A stretch of DNA of 64,000 bases from Aquatica leii (Eukaryota > Arthropoda > Insecta > Coleoptera > Lampyridae): NCBI GenBank assembly GCA_035610365.1, contig CM069435.1:69499389-69563388 (forward strand). The letters are read 5' to 3'. The stretch's first letter is position 1. Every line of letters starts with the position of its first letter. Shown here piece after piece: positions 23,990 through 34,056 of the stretch. The notes under the pieces were generated by a model. It was not told the origin of the DNA. It did no database searches and was given only the letters and a program-made list of their open reading frames with translations. A program made the position numbers and the translations under genes.

Positions 23990-25140
23990 GTGTTTGGTAA
24001 GCGCATCTCCACAAAACTCTAGGTTTGCCGCTTAGTCTGGAAAAGCAAAGAAGAGTTCTAGCCAACAGTTCAGTTTGGTAAAAGTTTAGCGTGTATCCTC
24101 GTTTCCACACGTGTTCTGTCAGTGCTGATTTTGTAACTCTGAAGTGTTTACAGTCATATGTTTTTTTACTCTAACTTTAATAGAGCGTTCCGTCTGTCCT
24201 ATATACCTTAATCCACAGGAACAAAAAATTTTGAACCGGCATGTTTTAAAGCCCCTTGTTTGTCATTTACAGATTTAACCAATGGTTTAGAGTATCCTGA
24301 GTCGTAAAGACAGTTTTGATATTATGTTTCTTTACCACTCTGCTTATTTTGTCTGTCGAACCTATACGGAATGATAAATAAGCGGTCCTAGTAGGAAGTA
24401 ATAAGTCTTTTTTGACTTTTGAAGATATTGCTGTTTCCCATGCATTTTGGATATCTTTGAACCCGTATCCACGTTGGTGTAAAAACTCCAACAGTGTTTC
24501 CTTTTCCTTTTGTAGATTTTTATCATCTGACACACGTATAGCTCTTTTACCTAAAGTATGTAAACCAGTGATCTTCTGTACTGGATGATGGTGAGATTTG
24601 GCGTTTAGGTATCTATTAGTGTACGTTTTCTATCTATAAACGGAATGCCCCAGTTTTTCGTTATTTTTTTTATCCATAGTAAATTTATTGCTATTATGTG
24701 AAGAGTTTAGATGTTAAAAGAACTAATTTAATTTATCTTTGCCATAAAACTATACAACAAACGTTTCATTAACATATCTAAACGAAGTTTTTGGTTTTAA
24801 CTAAAAAATTTTCATAATTTCAGTTTCAAAATACTCCATATAAATATTGGCTATAACTGGAGAGAGCGGTAAACCTATGCCCGCTCTTTCTACTTCTTTA
24901 AATAAGATGTCGTTATAACTAAAATAAGTGTTTTTAAGACAAAGTTTGATGAGCAGAACTTTTTCAATAATTTTTTCCTTCAGCAAAAACAACACTTTCT
25001 CGACCAGGACTGACTAGGATATCTTCTTTTGTTATATGAAAGTTCTGAATTTTTTCTACATAGTGAGTTTAGGTATTTCATCAAATAATTTACTATTTAA
25101 TTTTTGTATTATCTCATATATGCTTTTTTTTGCAGTGCGG
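23990..25140 (-). pseudogene. Penelope-like element remnant 1
   Basis: Minus strand from 25140: LKNTYFSYNDILFKEVERAG and GLPLSPVIANIYMEYFETEI (24950-24805) are part of the Penelope reverse transcriptase, just before its catalytic aspartates. Later come NRYLNAKSHHHPVQ (about 24600), then LEFLHQRGYGFKDIQNAWET (24500) and CSCGLRYIGQTERSIKVRVK (24220-24160), the GIY-YIG endonuclease core. The catalytic YVDD segment is deleted or unreadable and stops are common. The sequence differs clearly from the copies at 30-34 kb, so it is a separate subfamily. Confidence 0.82.
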
Positions 25141-25559
25141 GTGAATTTCAATGACTCGAGCGATAGCGACGAACGACGATAGGTGAAGAATACCGACTAG
25201 CAAAGACGACGATATCTGTAACCGTATCCACATGTTGCGCTGAGCGTATTACTTACGTACGCTGCTTAGAAAACGCATTGCTAAATATTTTTGTTGTACT
25301 TTTACTTCAGCAGTTTATCGTGATTAAGTAGACTTTATTTTAATTTTTGTTTTCTTGAGTCTTGTGTTGTGAATAACTACAAAACAAGGTAAGAAATTCA
25401 ATAATTACGTTTAACATCGGAGACACGATATAATATAAACAATTGCATTGGTGTCACAATGCTAAAGCTAAATTTAAATCTCTGTCGAATCACAAAATTT
25501 AACTAAACATAAAAATTTGAAATTCCTTGTAAGCGAATGAGACGATCTATCTAAAGAAG

Positions 25560-26893
25560 AAATAAACATTTGGATAAAAAGAGACCCGAAGAAATGTCAA
25601 AATTGGATTAAGTCCTTTGAAAAATCAAGACGGAATTTTACAAATCAAACAAGGTATTATTTCAGTGAACTCTTTTACAATAAAAACCAAATGAGAAAAA
25701 ATTAAAAGAGAATGGTTACTTTATTATCTCTTTAATGGCAAGGTTTATTGCTTCATATGTAAATTACTTTGTTCTTTCTCTACGAGTTTGGCCACTGAAG
25801 ATTTTGACGACTGGCGAAATCTTGTTGCACTTAAATCTCATGAGAACTCATATAATCAACGAACAGCCCTGCTTGCTTATTGGAAAAGAAAAAATGGAGA
25901 CGGTGTTATAAACTCTGAATTTGAGAAACAAATTAGGACAGAACAGAACTACTAGAAAGAAGTCTTAAAACGTGTGGTTGCAGTTGTTTGCACTTTATCT
26001 GAGAGAGGCTTAGCTTTCCGAGGAGGTTGCGAAAAGTTTGGTTCTCCATTTAACGGAAATTATCTTGGCATTCTGAAGCTGCTTGCACAATTGGACCCTT
26101 TTTAAAACATCACATTGATCGATTTGGCAATCTTGGTAGTGGACGCGTAACATATTTGTCAAAAACAATTTGCGATGAAATTATTTATTTAATGGCCAAC
26201 AGAGTACGCAAATCAATTTTAGATGATATAAAAACTGCAGAATATTTCAACTTATCTGCAGATTCCACACCAGATATCTCCCATGGAAAGATATTCCTCT
26301 AGAAAGACACACGGGTAAATATCTGGCATCAGTAGTATTGCAGTAGATCAAAAATAAATGTGGAATAGACTTTTCTAAATGCAGAGGACAGTCCTAAGAT
26401 AACGCTGCAAATATGTGTAGAAGATATAATGAAATGCAGAAAAAAATTTTAGAAAAAAATAAATACGCAATGTACAATATTATAATTCGTGATAAAATCG
26501 AATCTATTGAGACAATATTGAAACTTCTTTTGAGCCTCATGATAACGAATTGCACAGGAGAAAGATCATCAACAGAATAAAAAATGAATATCGATCCACA
26601 TTAGGGCAACAGACATTTTCAGATTTAGCGGTGCTGTGCGTTGAAGTTCACAAGATGAAGCAATTATGGTTTTAAGACGTAGTTGGGAATTTTGCAATTT
26701 TAAAAGCCATAAAAGTTTCAATTTAGTTTAGTTACGTTTGCACAGCTCTGTATGTTTGTATCAATTGTATCTTGTAATGTATGTATACTAATATATACTA
26801 TTTATATTTTTTATTATAAAATTAAAAAACAATAGGCCGCATTTATATTTTAGCTTAGATCCGCAAAAACTCTAAATCCGGCTTGAAGATTAC
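25560..26893 (+). pseudogene. hAT transposase remnant (TTF/DUF4371 type)
   Basis: Plus translation gives REWLLYSLFNGKVYCFICKL, then LATEDFDDWRNLVAL and LSERGLAFRGGCEKFGSP, then TICDEIIYLMANRVRKSIL and TAEYFNLSADSTPDISH, the DUF4371 block of ZMYM-like hAT transposases. After a deletion at about 26440, MITNCTGERSSTE and NEYRST (about 26540-26605) are the C-terminal hAT dimerisation part. The 3' end near 26831-26893 has the rcgccgc-style sequence common at hAT ends (aggccgcattt to aaatccggcttg). Frameshifts and stops make it dead. Confidence 0.75.
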
Positions 26894-26989
26894 AACGACA
26901 AAATGACGAGCTTATCTCGGATGCACTAAAGTAAACTCCGCCATTAAAAACTCTACTGCTATAGATATTAACAAAATAATAAATACGGA

Positions 26990-27523
26990 AAATTAATACA
27001 TTCTATATATAGAAACAAAACGCACACGAACAGATATTTAAACACTAAACCCCATCATCATTCAGAACAAAAAACCACTGTTTTACATAATTTGTCAAAA
27101 ACAACTATACGAGTTTCGGGTAAAAATAGTCCAGAAAAATAAAAGAAAATACCGTTGAAACCCTTACAACAAAATAGATATAGAAACAAAAAAAACCGAA
27201 AGGCGTTAAAGAGATCAACCAATCCAAAAGTCAAGGAATATTGCCTTTCATTAGAGCCGCTTATATAGATTTACAAAAGAATAACCAAAGACCTTTAATA
27301 CATACCGGTGTCTACATAATTTTTTGTTTCAGTGGATAATATTATAATACAGGCAAAACGCTCAACTGAAGTTAAAAAAAACTATAGAGTAACAAAACGA
27401 GCAGTGGCCCAATTCGTGTGGAACAAAGAGCACACGCTAAACTTTAATAACACAAAAGTGCTTGCTGCAACTCATCTCTACTTTTCTAAACTAATTCACA
27501 AAATTGTAAAAATAAAAAAATAG
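26990..27523 (+). pseudogene. Penelope-like element remnant 2 (GIY-YIG end)
   Basis: Plus translation reads NRYLNTKPHHHSEQKTTVLH (about 27030), a landmark of the region between RT and endonuclease. Further on it reads HTGVYIIFC (about 27302), then RAVAQFVWNKEHTLNFNNTK and YFSKLIHKIVKIKK, the C-terminal half of a GIY-YIG endonuclease. The Cys-x-Cys and Y-I-G-Q-T segment that should follow the GVYxI motif is frameshifted. This subfamily differs from the other PLE copies (A-V-A-Q-F-V-W-N instead of A-V-A-E-H-F-L-D). Confidence 0.7.
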
Positions 27524-29865
27524 TCATTTAACATAAACCAAGAAAACCGTCTAAAACCCAGTAAATTTTTGCCAATGTGTCAGACATGCCGTAACGAAAA
27601 AAGTGAAAGTTTTTTACCTCAACTCTCTTACTACAAAATCTACAATTGGCTTCAATTTTTCACGTTTTAACTTGTTCCATCCGTAAGGTAATAGCAGGTT
27701 TTGTAGATGACGCTGCGAGTTTCAACTAAAGTTCATATATATTGTATTAAAGAAAAGGTATTGGTGTCAGATAGTACCGTAACACTCAGCATTGTTTATA
27801 TACATATTATTCATAGATAAACAATAGGATTATAAATAAATCTTATTAGTTAACAAGTCTAATTGCAATTTTCTAAAGTATTCATCTGCACTCAAGGAAT
27901 AATAGAAGACTTCTAACTTGGGATAAATTAAAACATTGTCCTTATAAGTGTTCAAAGTTGTTGATTCTGAAAATTGATGCATGTGGATTTTCTCAAAAAA
28001 CAATTATTCTCCAACAAATAGTACAAAGACTGCTTCACAGCTTCTGTCAAAGTAGAGTGTCTTCGTTCGTCCAGCATGATATCCCCACAATCAAAAGTGT
28101 TGTCTGCATCGGTACAGTTTGGTTCCGCTTACAGTACTGCACCAAGCGGGCATGGCTATCCATAAAATAGTTTCCACGCACCATTTCACACTCTTACTAG
28201 GATATCGTTATCAACCGCAAAGCCACTTTAAAGTCTCGACGACAGAGAATAAGTTTTCAAGGACATCTTGCATAAGCCGTAGAGGGAAATAAAGTTAGTC
28301 ATATTTTTCTAAATATTTTTCTTGTAGATGTAGTGCTGTTTGAGTTGATAATAACATACCGCGCCGAAAAGGTTTCCAGTCTCCATTATCAACTTTCAGA
28401 TGAGAAATAATGTTCATAAATTCTGTAAGAATGCAATCGTTTTGTTATACTTCACCAAATTGTATTTAGAAAGCCTTAATTTTGAAGAACGTTTCTTGAT
28501 TAAGCTGAACAACTTAAAAATGAGTTTGCAAAACCATGCAATCGTTTCGTATTGTTTATTAAGTTTTCCTTTTGAAACATAATAGCTAATGCCAGCAGCA
28601 ATATCATGATGTAAAGGTGCATATATGCTATGCATTCGTATCTAATAGTTTGTTTTCATCGAGTGCTTAAACTAACATGAACACCCATGCATACGTTGCT
28701 AAATTGTTGGCAGCATCTTTGCTTTCTAACAACATCATTGTTGGTCTTCCAATAACAGTTTTTGTGGAATTGTCATATTGAAGGCCAGGTTTTATTGCCA
28801 TTTTATCAAGTAGTAATAAGGCGTGCTTCTCACAGGCGTTGAAACTATTCAATAATATGCCAATAGAAAAAAAATTAATATTCATATTTTGATAAAAATT
28901 GCTCAGACAGAATTCTTATTTTTTAATCGTCACTTGTTATGGTGGATTTATACACCAAGTAGAAATTAATAAAGTATATAAAAGTAAAGTTAGAAAAGAT
29001 AAATAACTTTGCTATTAGACAGGAAAGCAAAGTAACCACTTAAAAGTAAAATAACGTTGGAAATGTATCTTTTATTTTTTTACTTTAATTCTTTGTTTTT
29101 GAAATAATTCTTACTTCTCCCTTTCTGTATATACTCAGAATTCAAGATAATTTTGGCTTGGTCTTAAATTACATTTTTCTTTTTTTTAAATGTACGTATA
29201 ATGGGATATGATAGTTTTTGACTGAGTGTTTCTTCATAACCCTTTGTTCTAGACGCCATACATAACTTAAAGGATTTCTGAGGAATGATGTTCACTGTGA
29301 TTACCGTACCTCAACATGTGTATTTGATCTTCAGTAAATATGCTTTTGCACTATACCTCAAAGGTTTTTACATGCGCCTGCAAGGCATTAATCTTTACTT
29401 TGGCAGCCTTTAATTTATTCTAAAGTCTTTGAAACTTTTCATACGTAACATATGATTCATTCGTTTCTAATTCATTTATGTCTGCCACCTCCTCGGAACA
29501 ACATATTTGGGCTATTATTTAATAAATAATACCCACTATACAGTTGACATCATACCTGACATATTTCCTTGCTTGCTAAAAATTACTTCAGCATTGAGAG
29601 ATGTTTTACTTTCCAAATTCCATGGCTTATCCTCTACAATTTCATACAATTTTACAATACATCTACATTACTCTGCGAAATTATACTCACTCACGAGTTT
29701 CCTCTTTAAAGACACTTTTCTTTAGAAGTTTTCTATTATCTTTTCGGTTCATTTCAAACTGATCGTCATTAAAATGTACCTGAAAAGATTGTGTAACAAG
29801 AAATACAAATTGTAACAAAATAGTATTCATATTATGATTTATAATACCAAAACAATTATACCTAC

Positions 29866-29921
29866 GTCACAAGTTGAAGCCCTTGCCGACAATTCCCTTC
29901 TGTTAATAAAATCTAACCACA
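29866..29921 (-). CDS. THAP exon, second half (after the PLE insertion)
   Basis: Encodes LDFINRRELSARASTCD up to a donor site gtaggt (29865 downward). Joined to 33944-34056 with one copy of the 13-bp duplication, it gives a continuous frame. The last codon pair, Cys-Asp, meets Val-His of the next exon (29779 downward), which completes the C-x2-H zinc ligands. Confidence 0.8.
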
Positions 29922-30037
29922 TTTTATTTTTGAGGCTTTAGCGGCCATGATTTTTTAACAAATAATTATTTTCGAGTTTTGAACCGCGTTCCATATTTAC
30001 ACTTTTCACAAATTGATAAAACTTAGAAAACTTACAA

Positions 30038-30094
30038 ACTTTGAGAAATTTACAATGTTTGACGTTTCGACAGTCATGTCGCTGCCTTCTTCAG
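30038..30094 (-). ncRNA. Hammerhead-like core at end of minus PLE copy
   Basis: On minus the sequence is CTGAAGA, then GGCAG-cgacatga-CTGTC (stem II with one G-U pair), then GAAAC. This is the conserved hammerhead core (CUGANGA, stem II, GAAA). Hammerhead motifs are known from Penelope-like elements. Stem I is not convincing and stem III is decayed here. Confidence 0.5.
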
Positions 30095-30862
30095 AAAAAA
30101 AAACTGAAACTGAAGATATAGGATCCTGACAAGCCTTTATATTACGCCGTTCGGGTCAGTGGTTCGTGACGGTTCCGATTCATTAGTTTTCCGGAACCTG
30201 TTTTTGCATATTGGCGCTAGATCGATTACATTATCCCTATTAAAATTGTCGTACTTCTGGATTTCAATGGCTTCCTTGTATAGTCTAGGCCAGAAGTTTT
30301 GGGATTTAGCCAACATTGTTGCTTATTCAAATTTTATCGTGTGACCGGTGTCTAAAAAGTGTTCCGCAACAGCAGATGTTGTGTTATGTTTCTTTGTATC
30401 CGCCTTATGTTCTTTTAATGTGGTAGCTATGTTGCGTCCCGTTTGTTCTATGTAAGTCAGTCCACACGAACAAGGGATGTGGTAGACCCCTGGTTCATCG
30501 AATAGCGCTTTTGTTTCTTTTAATTTTGAGAAATTGGCGGCTATTTTATTTGTTGCAGTGAAGATCACTTTGATATTTTCCCTCTAAGTATCCTGGCTAT
30601 TTTATCCGAGCAGCCTTTTATGTAAGGAAGGAAGGAAGTTGCCACGGGTTCCTCCTTCTTTGGTTTTTCCTTACTGTGTTTGTTAATTGCTCGATATATG
30701 TCTGCTTTTTTGAAACCGTTTTTTATTAAGGCGTTTGTTAGGTGACCTAGCTCGGTTGTTAACGTGTTCGATTCAATGATAGCCTTGGCCCTGTGTACTA
30801 AAGTTCTTAGAACTGCAAACTTCTGAGCTGGATGATGATGTGATTCGGCGTTGAGGTATCTG

Positions 30863-31878
30863 CAATGAGGTATAATATACTAACTGGAGAAACCACTTCG
30901 TACATTCAGGCGAGCCGTCGCGCTAACGCTTATCCCCCACTGTTTTCGGACAAAAACGCATTAAGGTCAACGACGTTTGAAAGGTAGAAGTAAAATTAAA
31001 AGATTATATGAAAACAACAGATATATTTCTTAAGTTAAAAATACATATTGTTAATAATAAAATACAATACTATGTATTTTGTTAGCTTAGATCTAATGGA
31101 ACTATTACATTTTAAAATCACATCAACATTTATAGTCCTGCAGTACGTTTTTAACCTAAATTCAAAATACATATTAATTATGAAACAAGTAATTTTTCAT
31201 TCATCTGACACACTGCCAAACTCGTCTAAAATTGGTTGAATAAAATTTTTAAAGGGCCTTTTCTTTATTATTATTTTTTTGACGGTGGCCGCACGAACAG
31301 TTTTTACGTTACTCTGTCCGTTAACAAGTCCTTTTATTATAATTAAGTTAAAAGTCGATTTAAAGACATCAATTATATTAAATGTCTCTGAACTAGCTAA
31401 TTTTAAACCACCTCTTGAAACAAATTTTGTAAACGCTGTAAAATCATCTCTTATATTATGTACACTTTCTACACCGTTCTGTAAACTCAACATCAAAATA
31501 CAATATTTACAAGTTACAGAATTAATAATTTTTTTAATAATGTAACCAGAAAGATATAAAATATTATTTATATCTTTATTTACAAGTGACATGTAATTTA
31601 AAATTGTTTCAGATATTGCAAAAGGTATTTCAGTAAAAGTTGACCATTTTTACACACTATAATTTAAGATTATGAAATTTATTATTAAATGTACTCTAAG
31701 CAAGTATAAACTAAAATTATTGAATGCAATCCGAACGCTAAAAAGCATTTAAATGCACGTAAAGTTTGTTTTCTTGCCCGGATGAAGTGGGGGAACAAGA
31801 AATAAAGTCGGACCGAATTCGTAACCATACTAGCATACGGAGTGGTTTCTCCAGTAGTTAGTATATTATACCTCATTG
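30863..31878. mobile_element. P-element-like non-autonomous element, 8-bp TSD
   Basis: Both ends begin CAATGAGGTATAATATACTA (left 30863; right inverted from 31878), and similarity continues inward as GGAGAAACCACT with a 3-nt gap. The 8-bp direct repeat GGTATCTG flanks it (30855-30862 and 31879-31886) and belongs to the Penelope frame. P elements make 8-bp duplications and have TIRs near 31 bp, so this fits. The 1,016-bp interior keeps only a transposase C-terminus, so it is an internally deleted copy. Confidence 0.85.
31197..31650 (-). pseudogene. C-terminal fragment of a P/THAP9-like transposase
   Basis: Minus translation from 31592 reads NNILYLSGYIIKKIINSVTC and KYCILML, then FTAFTKFVSRGGLKLASSET and FNIIDVFKSTFN. 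It ends FIQPILDEFGSVSDE at the stop near 31197. The pattern Y-x-x-G-Y/F-I-x-K-K, C-x2-C and R-G-G-L-x-x-x-S is what I recall from C-terminal ends of THAP9/P transposases. It lies on minus inside the 8-bp-TSD element, which supports the P assignment. The N-terminal and catalytic parts are absent. Confidence 0.65.
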
Positions 31879-32729
31879 GGTATCTGTCAGTATGTGTCGG
31901 TTTTCTATATACTCGATGTCCCAATTTGTTGTCCATATTTTGAGTGACCAGTACGTCCAAGAACGGAATGCTTCTATTTGTTTACTTTTCCATGATGAAT
32001 TTGATGTTGAAATCTAACTGGTTGATGTGATCCAGAAAGTTGTGTAGTGTTTCTGTTCCATGAGACCAAATTACAAATGTATCGTCCACATAACGTAGCC
32101 AGCATTTTGGTTTGAGGGTAGCGGTTTTCCAATACTCTTTCTTCAAAATCCTCCATAAATATATTGGCGATGACTGGAGAAAGTGGTGATCCCATGGTTG
32201 CCCCTTCAATTTGTTCGTATACAATATTGTTGAATGAGAAGTACGTGGACTTTAAGCATAGCTCCATTAGTCCGTTAAGCTCCTCATTCAAATCCGCTTT
32301 TCGTAATTTAGTCTTGATGATCTCTAGTGCTGTTTGTAGTGGCACTTTTGTGAAGAGAGATGTCACATCAAAACTGACTATAATGTCTTCTGATTCCAAT
32401 TTAATTTCTTTAATTCTAGAGACGAAGTGCTGGGAATTTTTTACGTGATGGATGCTTTTTAGGCGGTTGTAAAATGCTACATAAGTATCTAGCCAGAGGA
32501 TGAGTGGCTGAACCTGTAGCACTCACAATTTGGCAAAACGATACCCCTGGTTTGTGGATTTTTGGAAGGCCGTAAAGGTGCGACATCTTGGTGTCTGTAG
32601 GAATTAGTCGTCTCTTTTGATGTTTCGGGATCGTGCTTGCGGATTTTACAGCGGTCGAAATCTTTCTCTCTAGAGGTTTTATTGGATTCCTCATCAATGG
32701 TTTGTACGCCGAATCTTGTAGCAAAGTAT

Positions 32730-33759
32730 CCTTAAGTTACTTAAGGCCAACAAAAGAAATCACTATATTACCAGCTAATAAAGGAAATGCTTCTGTAATC
32801 ATGAACACCAACGACTACATGGAAAAAATCGATACTTTGCTACAAGATTTGGTCTCATGGAACACAAACACTGCACAACTTTCTAGATCACATCAACCAG
32901 TTAGATTTCAACATCAAATTCACCTTGGAAAAGAAAACAAATAGAAGCATTCCGTTCTTGAACGTACTGGTCACTCGAAAAATGGACAACAAATTGGGAC
33001 ATCGAGTATATAGAAAACCGACACATACTGACAGATACCTCAACGCCGAATCACATCATCATCCAGCTCAAAAGTTTGCAGTTCTAAAAACTTTAGTACA
33101 TAGGGCCAAGGCGATCAGTGAACCAATCACGTTAAAGACCGAGCTAGGTCACCTAACAAAGGCCTTGATAAAAAACGGTTTCAGAAAAGCAGACATATAT
33201 CGAGCAATTAACAAACACAGTAAGGAAAAATCAAAAAAAGAGGAACCCGTGGCAACTTCCGTCCTTCCTTACATAAAAGGCTGCACAGATAAAATAGCCA
33301 GGATACTTAGAGAGAAAAATGTCAAAGTGATCTTCACTGCAACAAATAAAATAGCCGCTAATTTCTCAAAATCAAAAGAAACAAAAGCACCACTTGAGGA
33401 ACCAAGGGTCTACCACAACCCCTTGTTCGTGTGGACTGGTTTACATAGGACAAACAAGACGCAACATAGCTACCAGATTAAAAGAAGATATGGCGAATAC
33501 AAAGAAACATAACACAAGATGTGCTGTTGCGGAACACTTTTTAGACACCGGTCACACGATAAAATTTGAAAAGGCAACAATGTTGGCTAAATCCCAAAAC
33601 TTTTGGCATAGACTATACAAGGAAGCTATTGAAACCCAGACGTACGACAATTTTAATAGGGATAATGAAATCGATCTAGCGCCAATATGGAAAAACATGT
33701 TTCGGAAAACTAATGAATCGGAACCGTCACGAACCACTGACCCGAACGGCGTAATATAA
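32730..33759 (+). pseudogene. Penelope-like ORF, plus copy with RT core deleted
   Basis: Plus translation starts ITILPANKGNASVIMNTNDY, then KIDTLLQD at 32850. It jumps directly to the segment after the catalytic site (SWNTNTAQL in a shifted frame; then [20 protein letters not shown]), so the whole RT core is missing. It continues HTDRYLNAESHHHPAQKFAV, KADIYRAINKHSKEKSKKEE, CSCGLVYIGQTRRNIATRLK and AVAEHFLDTGHTIKFEKATM, and ends ESEPSRTTDPNGVI with a stop at 33759. The endonuclease half is almost intact, with one frameshift near 33415. Confidence 0.87.
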
Positions 33760-33799
33760 AAGCTTGTCAGGATCTTATATCTTTAGTTTCAGTTTTTTT

Positions 33800-33857
33800 C
33801 TGAAGAAGACAGCGACGTGACTGTCGAAACGTCAAACATTGTAAATTTTTCGACGTT
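33800..33857 (+). ncRNA. Hammerhead-like core at end of plus PLE copy
   Basis: Contains CTGAAGA (33800-33806), GACAG (33808-33812), loop, CTGTC (33821-33825) and GAAAC (33826-33830). ACGTC (33829-33833) pairs perfectly with GACGT (33852-33856) as stem III, which would put the cleavage position at the T at 33857. Stem I pairing is weak. The minus copy keeps the same core with a stem II base change that preserves pairing. Confidence 0.55.
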
Positions 33858-33943
33858 TGTAAGTTTACTGAGTTTTATAAATTTTGTGAAAAGTGTAAAT
33901 ATGGAACGCGGTTCAAAACCAGAAAATAGTTATTTGTTAAAAT

Positions 33944-34056
33944 AAATCTAACCACACTTTTCTTCTCTGGTTATCATTTTTGGCTGTGGGTACACTAAAT
34001 AATCGATAGTCGCCTTCGCTACGATTCCAGCATTCAGGAACACAACAAGCCGGCAT
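33944..34056 (-). CDS. THAP exon, first half (start codon side)
   Basis: Holds the N-terminal THAP cysteines (C-V-P-E-C) and YRLFSVPTAKNDNQRRKVW. The frame is open with no defect. The insertion begins immediately after the 13-bp sequence 33944-33956, which is repeated at 29909-29921. Confidence 0.82.

Larger units (their letters stand above)
30160..32729 (-). pseudogene. Penelope-like ORF, minus copy (RT and GIY-YIG)
   Basis: From 32729 on minus: TLLQDSAYKPLMRNP, then THAT region (KMSHLYGLPKIHKPG), then LESEDIIVSFDVTSLFTKVP and ATMGSPLSPVIANIFMEDFE, then WLRYVDDTFVIWSHG (catalytic YVDD, about 32100-32065), then [18 protein letters not shown] at 31890. A 1,016-bp element splits it here (30863-31878). 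It continues with ADIYRAINKHSKEK, then VYHIPCSCGLTYIEQTGRNI and VAEHFLDTGHTIKFE (GIY-YIG, 30500-30325). The RT would copy RNA and the GIY-YIG endonuclease would nick target DNA. One frameshift lies inside the YVDD region and another before the endonuclease. Confidence 0.88.
29922..33943. mobile_element. Back-to-back Penelope-like pair inserted in the THAP exon
   Basis: The 13-mer aaatctaaccaca is present at 29909-29921 and 33944-33956 and is host transposase coding sequence, so it is best read as a target-site duplication. Inside, the two outer ends are inverted copies of each other: the right end reads ggaacgcggttcaaaacc and ttatttgttaaaa, and the left end carries their complement. Thus a minus copy (to about 32726) and a plus copy (from about 32730) face away from each other. 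About 30 extra bases (29922-29950) lie between the left duplication and the shared end. Confidence 0.82.
27960..34056 (-). pseudogene. P-element-like (THAP9-type) transposase gene, interrupted
   Basis: The start codon at 34056-34054 opens MPACCVPECWNRSEGDYRLF, a THAP zinc-binding DNA-binding domain. It continues to VWLD at 33944, is cut by a 4.0-kb insertion, and resumes at 29921 with LDFINRRELSARASTCD. A GT/AG intron (29865-29780) is followed by VHFNDDQFEMNRKDNRKLLK. The C-x3-C, C-x2-H set and central tryptophan of THAP are all present. Downstream are a coiled region (LQNKLKAAKVKINALQAHV; IFTEDQIHMLRYG, about 29420-29300), the core (LLLLDKMAIKPGLQYD, 28820-28770), and the C-terminal part (YETIAWFCKLIFKLFSLIKK, KYNLVKYNKTIAFLQNL, 28545-28414). 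Stops after the THAP exon make it a pseudogene. Its own terminal repeats were not found. Confidence 0.83.
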
